Shown one piece after another: positions 44,086 through 52,041 of a DNA stretch of 64,000 nucleotides. A program made the translations under genes and the position numbers. Every line of letters begins with the position of its first letter. Positions within the stretch are counted from its first letter, which is position 1. The stretch covers positions 41,321-105,320 of the forward strand of contig NZ_LGCL01000004.1 in NCBI RefSeq assembly GCF_001306115.1, written 5' to 3'. Origin of the DNA: Ornatilinea apprima (GTDB lineage: Bacteria; Chloroflexota; Anaerolineae; Anaerolineales; Anaerolineaceae). The notes under the pieces are model-generated. The model was not told the DNA's origin. It worked only from the letters and a program-made list of their open reading frames with translations, and did no database searches.

Positions 44086-44820
44086 CTAGCTGGCGGGGGA
44101 TAACTTTTCAAAACGGTGGGTAGTTTTCAGAAAGGCGCCCAGACTGATAAGCAGCAGCACGCCAGAGAGGTAGGCATCGTAGCGCAGGCCGAGCAGTTTG
44201 GGAGCGGGGTCTGCGCGCAGCAGAGAGACAAAGAAATACACGCTGAAGAGGGCCAGTCCGGCCAGGCTGGCGCGCCGCCCCGGCTGGTCAGGACGCAAAT
44301 GCGATGATTCCACCCGCCAGAACAGGTCCAGCGAAAGCACGGCGGCGATTAACTGCACCGGGAAGCGCGGGGCCAGCTCGCCGGTTTCGTCTAATGAGGG
44401 AAAGGCCCAGAAAATATCGGTGGGCATGCGCATGCCGTAGGCGGTGCCCGTCTGCCAGCAGCCCAGCCAGGATAAAATGACCAGCGGCGGCAGAATACTG
44501 ACGTGCTGGTCGGCAATTCGTCCAAAGGGTTGGCCGCGCTTGCGCGCGATCAAGTAGATGGACAGCAAAGCGGCCAGCACAGCTCCCGGCCAGGTGAATC
44601 CGCCCTGCCAGAGTTGCAAGATTTCCAGCGGGTGCTGAAGGTAATAAGGAAGGCTGAGCAAGACGTAGGAAAAGCGCGCGCCCCACAAACTGCAAGCCAG
44701 GATGATCAATCCGCTGTTGAGGCGCGACATGGCCTGCCCTGGCTGCGCGTTACGCGCCAGGTTCCACAGCCCAAATGAGGCTCCCATACCCATCCACAGC
44801 GCATAGGGATTCACGACCAT
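44086..44820 (-). CDS. Lgt-like (prolipoprotein diacylglyceryl transferase family) membrane protein, diverged
   Basis: About 244 residues, around seven membrane helices. QGGFTWPGAVLAALLSIYLIARKRGQPFGRIADQ and WLGCWQTGTAYGMRMPTDIFWAFPS correspond to the GGx-GG and GRxGNFIN-type segments of Lgt, but the essential arginine position reads GCWQTG. It may not transfer diacylglycerol to lipoproteins in the normal way. A GGAGG touches the ATG at 44820 and lies 6 bases before an in-frame GTG at 44814, which may be the real start. Monocistronic. Confidence 0.6.
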   Translation of the reverse strand: MVVNPYALWMGMGASFGLWNLARNAQPGQAMSRLNSGLIILACSLWGARFSYVLLSLPYYLQHPLEILQLWQGGFTWPGAVLAALLSIYLIARKRGQPFGRIADQHVSILPPLVILSWLGCWQTGTAYGMRMPTDIFWAFPSLDETGELAPRFPVQLIAAVLSLDLFWRVESSHLRPDQPGRRASLAGLALFSVYFFVSLLRADPAPKLLGLRYDAYLSGVLLLISLGAFLKTTHRFEKLSPAS

Positions 44821-44994
44821 CCTCCTTTACTTTTATGATACCACGCTGGTAATAAAAGAAAACTGAAAAAATGAGCGGATGGGTGCGGATTTTGTTTTTT
44901 TAAGACGGTGACGCATCCCTACATAAGAATGGCGGTTAATTGCGATTTTTTCCAATCTAGAAAACGGCGGGTTTCGGGCGGAGCCCCCCTCCGG

Positions 44995-45031
44995 CTCCCC
45001 CAAAATCCATGAAGCGCGGATTTTGGGGGAG
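44995..45031. repeat. 14-bp-stem hairpin (CTCCCCCAAAATCC type)
   Basis: Arms CTCCCCCAAAATCC and GGATTTTGGGGGAG are perfectly complementary, with a 9-base loop. Related to the hairpin at 19822-19859. Confidence 0.75.
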
Positions 45032-45116
45032 AGAAAGAGTCCGTCGTGGAGTCGTAGGGTGCGGCGCCGCCGCACCGGCAGCGGGCATTCAATACTACAA
45101 GAGAACCAAATCTGCG

Positions 45117-45266
45117 GTAGGGTGGGAGCAGGGCGGCTCAGCCTGATCAATGGTAAACCGGCGCAGCAACCCGCCCGAATCCCACCAATAAGATACCGGC
45201 GGGTTTCGGGCGGGGACAAAATGGTTTTGGCGCAAAAAAAATCGTCCGCCCTCAACGCCGCCCTAC
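45117..45266 (+). repeat. Palindromic intergenic element, tandem copy A
   Basis: GTAGGGTGGGAGCAGGGCGG ... CCGCCCTCAACGCCGCCCTAC. It is nearly identical to the next copy, 169 bp downstream, and to the inverted copies at 54.5-54.9 kb. Confidence 0.85.
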
Positions 45267-45285
45267 AAGAGAATCGCAATCTTCC

Positions 45286-45437
45286 GTAGGGTGGGAGCAG
45301 GGCGGCTCAGCCTGATCAATGGTAAACCGGCGCAGCTACCCGCCCGAATCCCACCAACAAAAGCCAACGGCGGGTTTCGGGCGGGGACAAAATGGTTTTG
45401 GCGCAAAGAAAATCGTCCGCCCTCAACGCCGCCCTAC
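45286..45437 (+). repeat. Palindromic intergenic element, tandem copy B
   Basis: Differs from copy A at only a handful of positions (for example AGCTACCCG for AGCAACCCG, and a changed loop), showing recent duplication or homogenisation. Confidence 0.85.
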
Positions 45438-45454
45438 AAGAGAAAATTAATATG

Positions 45455-45486
45455 AAAACACAGGGCAGGCCGAGGCCTGCCCTGTG
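45455..45486 (-). terminator. Terminator of larA
   Basis: A 12-13 bp stem (ACAGGGCAGGCC / GGCCTGCCCTGT) with a 2-base loop, followed by TTTTC on the minus strand. Confidence 0.8.
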
Positions 45487-45508
45487 AAATCATTTATTCT
45501 AGAAAAAA

Positions 45509-46822
45509 TTATTCCGGCAAAATCGGGTAGCTGCTGCCCCCATAGGGGAAGACCACCACATCCGCTTTGGCCGGGTATTTCTTCATGGCCATCTGTAGCG
45601 CCTCTTGCGGGCTGCCGACGAACTCCACAAAGGGCATGCGCTCATGGATCTCGGCGGGGATGGTAGGCGCATAGAGCAGCAGCTTGCCGTGCAGCATGGC
45701 CTGCAAGGCGAAGTACAGGAAGAAGCGATCTTCTTCGCCCATGCCTTTCAGATTCAATTTGCCAATACGCGGCAGCAGCAGCGGAGCCAGCAGGCGCAGC
45801 ATTGTTTTTCCTACCGGCAGCTTACGGTTGGCCAGCCCAAACACGCCCACACCTTCTTCGGCGCGGATCAGGGTGATCATCACCCCGCCCGGTTTGAGGG
45901 CGCGGATGGTGTTGGCCAGGGCTTTTACCCCCTGGCGCAGGTCCTGGTCCATGGGCCGCGAGGCGGTGATGACCACGTCCGCTAGGCGCGGCAGCGGGCA
46001 GCCAAAGATCTCGGCGCTGGTGCGCGCGCCCTCGCGGTGGGCTTGAATCGGGTCGCCGGCCACAATGCGCACCACCTGCATGGCGCTGTTCAGCACGGCG
46101 TTGATCACAAACACGGGCGCTTTCAGCATGCCCCCGGCTTCTTCCAGATCGAGTCGCATGGGGTTGTTTTCAATCGGCTGGCCGACCATGTTGAAGGTCT
46201 CTGGCTGGCAGTTAATGGCGTGGTTGTGGGCGATGGACTGGCGCGCGGCCACCCCCGGCAGCAGATTCTTGTAGCCGCCGCCAAAGCTGGCAATGATGTG
46301 CGGCTCGATGCAGCCAATCGAGATGATCAGGTCGGCTTCGGCCACGGTTTTGTTGAACCACACTGGCGTGCCGCGCGAGGTATCGCCCAGGTAGACCAGT
46401 TTCTCGGGGTCGTCGCAGTCGTGCTGCACCCAGTTCATCTGTTCCAGCCAGCCCTGGCCCAGCCGCCGGGCGATTTCTTCTTCGGTCATCGGGCGGTGCA
46501 CGCCCAATGCCGGTACGACCGTTACCTGGCTGAGCGCGGCCCCCGATTCTTGCAGCTCGCGCGCTACCGCCGGCAGAATATCCTTCACCGGGGTTGGGCG
46601 GCTGTCGTCATCGATCACCAGGGCAATCTTCATGCCGTGCGCGGCCAGCTCTGCCAGGCGTGGTGACCCAATCGGCGCGCGCAGCGCCGCTTCGGTTTCG
46701 GCGTGCGGGTCGTCGATCCCCACGCGCGAGGCGGGCTCCATATTGCCCATCAAGGTCCAGGTTTCGGGCAGTTCCAGGTCAATACTTTTGCTGCCCCAGG
46801 GGAAAGATATTTTTTGACTCAT
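45509..46822 (-). CDS. LarA family nickel-pincer racemase/epimerase (DUF2088)
   Basis: 437 residues, close to lactate racemase LarA. Residues that hold the nickel-pincer nucleotide are all present and offset by one from the Lactiplantibacillus enzyme: His109 (GVHRPM), His175 (IEPH), Lys185 (GGGYKN, cofactor attachment) and His201. DDDSRPTP (71-78) is the family substrate loop. It would racemise or epimerise a 2-hydroxyacid. The cofactor genes larB, larC and larE are not in the window, so they must be elsewhere. The exact substrate is not deducible, since the LarA family is broad. Confidence 0.88.
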   Translation of the reverse strand: MSQKISFPWGSKSIDLELPETWTLMGNMEPASRVGIDDPHAETEAALRAPIGSPRLAELAAHGMKIALVIDDDSRPTPVKDILPAVARELQESGAALSQVTVVPALGVHRPMTEEEIARRLGQGWLEQMNWVQHDCDDPEKLVYLGDTSRGTPVWFNKTVAEADLIISIGCIEPHIIASFGGGYKNLLPGVAARQSIAHNHAINCQPETFNMVGQPIENNPMRLDLEEAGGMLKAPVFVINAVLNSAMQVVRIVAGDPIQAHREGARTSAEIFGCPLPRLADVVITASRPMDQDLRQGVKALANTIRALKPGGVMITLIRAEEGVGVFGLANRKLPVGKTMLRLLAPLLLPRIGKLNLKGMGEEDRFFLYFALQAMLHGKLLLYAPTIPAEIHERMPFVEFVGSPQEALQMAMKKYPAKADVVVFPYGGSSYPILPE

Positions 46823-47131
46823 TGATTAATCCTCGAATAAAGGTGAAGAAGATGAATAAGCTGATTATTAGTGTACACGCCTGGGGATGAAAAATCAAAG
46901 GAAAGATGGCCGGGAGGTGGTCGGGTGTATGGGGAAGTTGGTTTTTAACGCAAAACGCTCTTCCACAGAAGAGCGTTGATCAGGAAAAGCCCGTTAAAGG
47001 ACAAACGCCAGGGTGAGGGGGGCACCCAGGCGTCTGCCGTTGAATAGTTTATCACATTTTGTTCTTTTGTGCCAGAAGTTCGTTAAGAGTTTTGTTAGAG
47101 TTTTTTGATTATAGTAGAACAAGTATTCTAT
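46823..47131. other. Intergenic region with two hairpins
   Basis: A 10-bp stem hairpin at 46954-46977 (AACGCTCTTC-CACA-GAAGAGCGTT) followed on the minus strand by TTTTG, likely the terminator of the ABC/YhfC operon. A second hairpin (ACGCCAGGGTG / CACCCAGGCGT, one A-A mismatch) is at 47005-47033. AT-rich sequence follows at 47040-47130. No gene is seen. Confidence 0.6.
46954..46977 (-). terminator. Probable terminator of the GntR-ABC-YhfC operon
   Basis: A perfect 10-bp stem with a 4-base loop. On the minus strand it is followed by TTTTGCGTT. Confidence 0.6.
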
Positions 47132-47895
47132 TTATGTTTCGGCTGGCAGCGCGCCGTAGCGCCGCTGGAGCAGAAACAGCCCTACCAGGTTGATGATCAT
47201 GATCCCCGCCAGCACCGCTTCAATCGTCCAGATGGAGACTTCTACCGACGCGAGCAGCACCACCAGTGAATCGGTCAGAGCGTGCCACAGCAGCGCGGTG
47301 CCAAACCATAAGTAGTTGCGCGTACGCACGGCCAGCCAAACCAGGCTGGTCAACAGAACATGCAGCACGATGGTGGTGATGCGCTCCACTGCCCCGGCCA
47401 GGGGCAGGTGCCAGGGCGCGCTCCAATACTGCTGCACCTGCGCGTCTTGCAGGCCAAAGGCAGCCGCGCCCTGCTCACGCGCCAGCAGCATGATGGCGAA
47501 ATTCATCATCACTGGCAGCCCCACAAAGAGAATTCAATCCCGCCGTGCCCGGCGCCCACCATCAGCGCCGAACCCCAATCGCGGCCGCGCTCTTTGAGCA
47601 GGCGCAGGGCGATCAGGCGCGCCGGGGTTTCGCACAACGCGGCGGTGGTGCCGGCCAGCACCGCGTTCACCGCGATGGCCGCTTCGGGCGTCGGGGCGGG
47701 GATCAGCCCATTGCGGAACAGAGCCGAGATGCCCAGATTGAGCGGGATGTGCACGATCTGCGAAGCGGCAAAAGCCAGCGCCCCCACCCAGAATAATCCC
47801 CAGGCAGCCCGGTAGCGGCGCGCGATGAGAAAGGCCAGCACAAAGGGCACCGCCCATTCGATCAGGATTGCCAGAAGAAATGTGAATTCCAGCAT
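47132..47895 (-). pseudogene. yhfC: YhfC family membrane metalloprotease gene split by a frameshift
   Basis: Two overlapping frames together make one YhfC (DUF2324) protein. The first (47895-47509, 128 residues) has the N-terminal membrane helices and the conserved GAGHGGIEF metal-site motif, then stops after SLWGCQ. The second (from about 47524 to 47132, 130 residues) continues in another frame as GLPVMMNFAIMLL and carries the remaining helices, including LWHALTDSLVV. One extra base near 47528-47535 would restore EFSL-VGLPVMMNF. This is either a real inactivation, a sequencing error in the GTGGGG stretch, or less likely a recoding site. It is the last gene of the operon. Confidence 0.75.
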
Positions 47896-47913
47896 GTTGG
47901 TATCCTTCTGTGT

Positions 47914-48744
47914 TTAACTGCCGCTGACCAGCAGTTTGGCGCGGTTAAAGTTCTGGAACGACACAAACACCATCACCCCGGCGATGATCCAGGCCAGCAG
48001 ACCGATCAGCATGCCCACCCCCACGCTCAGGTAAACCACCCCGGCGAACTGCCCCAGCATCAACCCGACCACTAAAATCACCAGCGAGGCGCTGGCCTGG
48101 TACGCGCCCATAAAGGTCTGCACTTTGGACGAGATCAGCACCGTCAGCCCCACGCCCATCACGGCCAGAGCGGGCGTAACCCAGAAGATCAGCGGGTACC
48201 AGGTGGCCAGGGGGAACCACAGCTCGCCAAACAGCGGCCATCCGGCGGCGTTGAGCACCACGCTGTACAACAAAAAGCTGGCCCATGAGATGAAGATGCC
48301 AGGGATAAGCCCGGCCAGCATTTTGCCGAAGAACAATTCCGTATCCGAAACCGGCGTGTAAAGCAGGGCTTCCATAGTTTTGCGCTCGCGCTCCCCGGCG
48401 AAGGATTCGGCGGCCACGGTGGTGGAGAACATCAGCGGGAAGATGAGGAACATGGGCGCGAAGAAATAGCCCAGCATCATCACCACAATCGACTGCATCG
48501 GGTTCATGCCAGCGATTTTGTCAGCGATGATGCCCGGCAGGCGCTCAAACATCATTGCCATGTCGGGGTCGTTGATCATCTGCTCGGCGGCCTGGCCGGA
48601 GAGCTGCGGCAAAACCAGGATAATCAGCGGGAATACGATGATGAAGACCAGCGGCACAATGATCATGGGCATCCAGGCCGCTTTATTCTGGCGCACTTCC
48701 AGCAGGTCTTTTTTTGCGATGGCAAGTAAAATGCGTGGGTTCAT
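47914..48744 (-). CDS. ABC-2 type transporter permease (NatB-like)
   Basis: 276 residues from the ATG at 48744, which overlaps the ATPase stop (ATGA); an earlier frame start would lie inside the ATPase gene. About six membrane helices. FSTTVAAESFAGERERKTMEALLYTPVSDTELFFGKML is the diagnostic ABC-2 segment linking substrate-side and cytoplasmic parts. It forms the channel of an exporter with the ATPase upstream. Substrates in this group include Na+, antibiotics and lipids; none is indicated here beyond the operon context. Confidence 0.9.
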   Translation of the reverse strand: MNPRILLAIAKKDLLEVRQNKAAWMPMIIVPLVFIIVFPLIILVLPQLSGQAAEQMINDPDMAMMFERLPGIIADKIAGMNPMQSIVVMMLGYFFAPMFLIFPLMFSTTVAAESFAGERERKTMEALLYTPVSDTELFFGKMLAGLIPGIFISWASFLLYSVVLNAAGWPLFGELWFPLATWYPLIFWVTPALAVMGVGLTVLISSKVQTFMGAYQASASLVILVVGLMLGQFAGVVYLSVGVGMLIGLLAWIIAGVMVFVSFQNFNRAKLLVSGS

Positions 48745-49682
48745 TGCACACCTTCTTTCTGTGCGTTCTGCAATTTGAAATAGACATCTTCCAATGACAA
48801 CGACTGCGGCTGCAGTGAAAGTATCTGCGCGCCGCTGGCGGCCATCTGGCTCACCAGAGCGGGAACCACCGCCTCTTCGCTGACCTTCAAGCGCCAGGTC
48901 AGCTCGTTTTCCATCACAGCTTCCATCAGGCCGCTGATCGAGGGAATGGCGGCTGGCGCAGACTGGTAAAAGCGCACCTGCAGCCACAGACCGGGGGCGT
49001 GGCGCTGGCGCAGTTCTGTCAGGCTGCCAAAGTCCAGCAGGCGTCCGCGGTTGAGAATGCCCATCTTGTCACACAATCGCTCGGCCTCAAACAGATTGTG
49101 GGTGCACAAAATTACGGTCTGGCCGTCCTGATCACGGATATTGGCGATCAGTTCGTGCACTTGCTGAGAGGCTTCCGGGTCCAGGCCGGAGGTAGGCTCA
49201 TCCAAAAACAGGATCTGCGGGCGGTTGAGCAGCGCGCGGGCGATGGCCAGGCGCTGCTTCATGCCTTTGGAATAGGTCTGCACGCGGTCATTGGCGCGTT
49301 CGCGCAGCTCGAAGAAATCCAGAAGTTCCTGCGCGCGCGCCGAAACTTCTGCCGCGCTCAACCCGCACAATGTGCCGAAAAAGGCCAGATTCTGGCGGGC
49401 GGTCAGGCGTTCGTAGAGCGCGGGGGTTTCGGTCAGCACGCCGGTGCGGCGGCGCAGCTCTCCGCCCTGCCGGGCGGGGTCAAAGCCCAGCACGCGCATT
49501 TGCCCGCTGGTCGGCGGGAAAAGACCGTTCAGCAGGCGCACCGTGGTGGTTTTACCGGCCCCATTTGGCCCCAGCAGCCCCACCACCGTCCCTTTTTGGG
49601 CGCTAAAGCTCAACTGGTCCAGGGCGGCGTGCCCGTTATACTGGTGAGTCAATTGGGTTACTTCAATGACTGGTTCTATCAT
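48741..49682 (-). CDS. ABC transporter ATP-binding protein (NatA-like)
   Basis: 313 residues from the ATG at 49682 with AAAGGA upstream. A longer frame would be translated through a parS site (giving VSRET), which argues against it. Walker A GLLGPNGAGKTTT, Q-loop region TETPALYERL, signature YSKGMKQRLAIARALL, Walker B ILFLDEPTSGLDPEA, switch THNLFEAERL. The C-terminal 80 residues are a DUF4162-like tail (LEDVYFKL). Partner of the permease downstream. Confidence 0.92.
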   Translation of the reverse strand: MIEPVIEVTQLTHQYNGHAALDQLSFSAQKGTVVGLLGPNGAGKTTTVRLLNGLFPPTSGQMRVLGFDPARQGGELRRRTGVLTETPALYERLTARQNLAFFGTLCGLSAAEVSARAQELLDFFELRERANDRVQTYSKGMKQRLAIARALLNRPQILFLDEPTSGLDPEASQQVHELIANIRDQDGQTVILCTHNLFEAERLCDKMGILNRGRLLDFGSLTELRQRHAPGLWLQVRFYQSAPAAIPSISGLMEAVMENELTWRLKVSEEAVVPALVSQMAASGAQILSLQPQSLSLEDVYFKLQNAQKEGVQ

Positions 49683-49703
49683 GTTCGTTATCCTTTGTGT
49701 TAA

Positions 49704-49719
49704 AGTTTCACGTGAAACA
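49704..49719. promoter_or_regulatory. parS centromere site, one mismatch
   Basis: AGTTTCACGTGAAACA, which differs from the 16-bp ParB-binding consensus TGTTTCACGTGAAACA only at the first base. It is 22 bp upstream of the ABC ATPase start. Confidence 0.9.
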
Positions 49720-49741
49720 TTTTGTTTTTTTTTCAAGCGTA

Positions 49742-49757
49742 TGTTTCACGTGAAACA
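49742..49757. promoter_or_regulatory. parS centromere site, perfect
   Basis: TGTTTCACGTGAAACA, exactly the parS consensus, 38 bp from the start of the other copy. Such sites normally cluster in the origin-proximal part of the chromosome. Confidence 0.95.
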
Positions 49758-49765
49758 TTTAATGA

Positions 49766-50419
49766 TTACTGCCCGACCTGTTGTTCGATCTGCCGCCAAA
49801 CTACATAGGAATACACGACCGGCACCAGCGCGGAACCCAAGACCACCAGCATTATCACCGCGAAGGCCGCGTCGGGGATCAGCGCGCCCAGCAGCAGCGC
49901 GCCGCAGGCTACCTGAAACACCTTTCCGCCAAAGCGGTGCGTTTTCTCCCACACCAGGTCCGAGGATAACGTCCACGGGGTGCGGATGCCAAAGAAGTAA
50001 TTGCGCCGCGCGTGCGACATCAGGCGTCCCAGCAGGAACAACATCAGCCCCACCGCCACCAGCATGACTACGTTGATGTTAATACGCCAGCCCATGTTCC
50101 AGGCCAGGCTCACAACGTGCACCACCAATAAGAACCCGTTCACTACCAGAATGGTCTGGTTGTAAATGCCGCGGAAAGATTCAACATTCTTGCGCAGCGG
50201 GTCAATCAGCGGAACGCCAAACAGCAGCGCGCTGGTAAACAGCATCATCAGCGGCATCAGAACCATGGCCGTGGTTTTGGACGAGTATCCGTCTGGCTGC
50301 CCCTGGGCATTCCAGTGGGTGATCACCGGTCCCGGCATCTGGCTGTAAACCAGCCAGCCGGAGACGAACACCAGCGCGATGATCAGCAGAGATATGATAA
50401 GGGTTGTTTTTGTTTTCAT
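49766..50419 (-). CDS. SdpI family / DUF1648 membrane protein
   Basis: 217 residues from the ATG at 50419 (a TTG four codons earlier is also in frame). About six membrane helices. QMPGPVITHWNAQGQPDGYSSKTTAMVLMPLMML is DUF1648, and RRNYFFGIRTPWTLSSDLVWEKTHRFGGKVFQVACG is the SdpI immunity-protein signature. In Bacillus, SdpI protects against the SdpC toxin and takes part in signalling. In an operon with a GntR regulator and an ABC exporter, it fits an envelope-stress or antimicrobial-peptide defence role, which is inference. Confidence 0.88.
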   Translation of the reverse strand: MKTKTTLIISLLIIALVFVSGWLVYSQMPGPVITHWNAQGQPDGYSSKTTAMVLMPLMMLFTSALLFGVPLIDPLRKNVESFRGIYNQTILVVNGFLLVVHVVSLAWNMGWRININVVMLVAVGLMLFLLGRLMSHARRNYFFGIRTPWTLSSDLVWEKTHRFGGKVFQVACGALLLGALIPDAAFAVIMLVVLGSALVPVVYSYVVWRQIEQQVGQ

Positions 50420-50533
50420 GGTTTTCTTCAATTTGATATTGGATAAAAAATTCGCAGCCTTTGCCGGTTGTTTCCTGGCGGGCGAAGGCTGCGGTTGTTG
50501 CTCAATCCGTTCTCAAGGCAGACCTGGCTCCCA

Positions 50534-50995
50534 TCAGGCGCTGGAGGTATCTTGCGGGGCGTCAGCGCCAGCCGCCAAATCACGGCGGCTCATCCAGTCG
50601 CTCCATTCTTTTTCAAAGGCGGCGCGAATTTCTTCCAGGCTGAAGCCTTTGTAAGCCGCGTCGGCAAAGAAGCGCTGCGTCAGCCAGTCCAGCACTTCCA
50701 TTTTCAGCAGTTGGGTTTCTTCCAGTTTTTCCGGCGCGAGGATATACGTGCCGCGCCCCTGCTGGGTGGAGATGATCCCGGCTTCGTCCATCAGACGGTA
50801 GGCGCGCGCCACGGTGTTAAAGTTGACGCCCAGCTCGGCCGCCAGCTGGCGCACCGTGGGCATCTGATCGCCGGGTTTGAGTTGCCCGCCCATCACCAGA
50901 TTCTCAATTTGCTCCATCAACTGCACGTAAATCGGCACGCCCGATTGAAAGTCGATGTAGATTTTGTCCAGCGCGGTGTCTTTTTGCATTTCCAT
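50534..50995 (-). CDS. GntR family regulator, YtrA subfamily
   Basis: 153 residues. The winged helix occupies about residues 20-85: GVPIYVQLMEQIENLVMGGQLKPGDQMPTVRQLAAELGVNFNTVARAYRLMDEAGIISTQQGRGTYI, typical of GntR. The short C-terminal part (EVLDWLTQRFFADAAYKGFSLEEIRAAFEKEW) is the small effector/dimer region of YtrA-type regulators, which control ABC exporters. It is the first gene of the run SdpI-ABC-permease-YhfC. Four tandem ATTGTATN octamers lie directly upstream, so autoregulation is likely. Confidence 0.9.
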   Translation of the reverse strand: MEMQKDTALDKIYIDFQSGVPIYVQLMEQIENLVMGGQLKPGDQMPTVRQLAAELGVNFNTVARAYRLMDEAGIISTQQGRGTYILAPEKLEETQLLKMEVLDWLTQRFFADAAYKGFSLEEIRAAFEKEWSDWMSRRDLAAGADAPQDTSSA

Positions 50996-51022
50996 TTCGA
51001 TTCCTGTCTGCTTACCCGTAAA

Positions 51023-51054
51023 ATTGTCTTATTGTATCATTGTATAATTGTATC
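51023..51054. promoter_or_regulatory. Four tandem 8-bp repeats (ATTGTATN): candidate GntR operator
   Basis: ATTGTCTT, ATTGTATC, ATTGTATA and ATTGTATC run head to tail, 28 bp before the regulator's start. On the minus strand they read ATACAAT, which also resembles -10 boxes, so operator and promoter may overlap. Confidence 0.6.
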
Positions 51055-51196
51055 GGATTTTAATCAGCTTTTGTCTGCCTGTCAATAGCCAGATGGCCAG
51101 TCCCCAATGGTTGGATTCGCCCGGACGGAAAGCAAAACGGGAGCCGCTCGGCTCCCGTTGACCCAATCAATTTCTTCTTCCGAATATAAAACCGCC

Positions 51197-51841
51197 TCAA
51201 CCCTGGCTGGCGTAACGCTGTTCCTTCCAGATATCGGCGTCATTGTGATAGCCCGCCTTCTCCCAGAAGCCCAACTGGTCCTGGGTCAGAAATTCCAACC
51301 CGCGCAGCCATTTGGCCCCTTTCCAGAAATAGGGCGTTTTCAGGTCGGCCCGCCCGGGGATGGCCCCCACCACCCCGCGCAGCGGATAACCGTGTTCGGG
51401 CGTGATCGGCTCGCCGTTGAAGTGCGTGGCCAGCAGAAAATTATCCTGCAGCATCACATCCAGCGGCAGGTTGGTGGTGTAACCGTGATCGGCGTGCTGC
51501 AGCACGTGCTTCGCTTCAGGTTTCAGGCGCAGCAGCCCCTCGTCGATCAGTGTGCGCAGCGCAACGCCTTCCCAGGTGGTGTCGAACTTGCTCCACTGCG
51601 TTACACAGTGAATGTCCATGTGCAGTGTGGTGCGCGGCAGGCGGTTAAATTCCTCCCAACTCAGTTCAAAGGGCTGCTCTACAGCCCCCCATATCCTTAA
51701 GGTCCAGGTCGTCAGGTCAACGGTGGGGATTGTTCCATAATGAAGCACCGGGAACTTGTTGGTCAGCGCCTGTCCGGGGGGCAGGCGGCCTTCGGCGCCC
51801 ATACGTTTTTCTTCTTCTTTTCGTCGAAAAATTCCGTCCAT
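51197..51841 (-). CDS. Molybdopterin-dependent oxidoreductase (sulfite oxidase/MsrP-like fold)
   Basis: 214 residues, AGGAGG before the ATG. Cys79 in LHMDIHCVTQWSKFD is the molybdenum ligand, and the surrounding WEGVALRTLI, DHGYTTNLPL, TPEHGYPLR and KWLRGLEFL match the oxidoreductase molybdopterin-binding domain. There is no Tat signal or heme domain, so this is a small cytosolic YuiH-type member. The substrate is unknown. It diverges from the sensor kinase gene and is monocistronic. Confidence 0.88.
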   Translation of the reverse strand: MDGIFRRKEEEKRMGAEGRLPPGQALTNKFPVLHYGTIPTVDLTTWTLRIWGAVEQPFELSWEEFNRLPRTTLHMDIHCVTQWSKFDTTWEGVALRTLIDEGLLRLKPEAKHVLQHADHGYTTNLPLDVMLQDNFLLATHFNGEPITPEHGYPLRGVVGAIPGRADLKTPYFWKGAKWLRGLEFLTQDQLGFWEKAGYHNDADIWKEQRYASQG

Positions 51842-52041
51842 TGTCTGCGGTCCTCCTGTTTCGATTATACCAGCCTGCCGGGCGGGGTAAAAAGCCTGTA
51901 GAGGGTTGAGGGCGAACCCCGGGGCATGCTTCTAAATCGGACAAAAATGTGATAAAATATCCAAATAAACCTGGTTTGATTCTGGTAACGAGCTTGTTTT
52001 GACCAAAATTGACGGTTACCGGCGACATCGGGTAAAATTCA
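51842..52041. promoter_or_regulatory. Divergent promoter region for the Mo-oxidoreductase and sensor kinase
   Basis: It contains TTGACG at 52009-52014, 18 bp before TAAAAT at 52033-52038, only 3 bases before the first ATG of the kinase. If this promoter is real, translation probably begins at the next in-frame ATG (52054) or the mRNA is nearly leaderless. Confidence 0.4.

Larger units (their letters stand above)
44821..45508. other. Gene-free, repeat-dense region
   Basis: Between the Lgt-like gene and larA are a half palindromic element (44965-44981), a 14-bp-stem hairpin (44995-45031), a GTAGGGTGCGGCGCCGCCGCACC hairpin (about 45054-45077), two tandem full palindromic elements (45117-45266 and 45286-45437) and the larA terminator (45455-45486). 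No gene is seen. Confidence 0.75.

Noticed and set aside
45117..45437. Insertion sequence or CRISPR-like tandem repeat
   Set aside because: The units carry no transposase frame and are palindromic throughout; there are only two tandem copies. They fit a non-autonomous REP/MITE-like element better.
47509..47535. Programmed ribosomal frameshift in yhfC
   Set aside because: There is no classic slippery heptamer or downstream pseudoknot at the junction, and the family is not known for recoding. A mutation or sequencing error is simpler.
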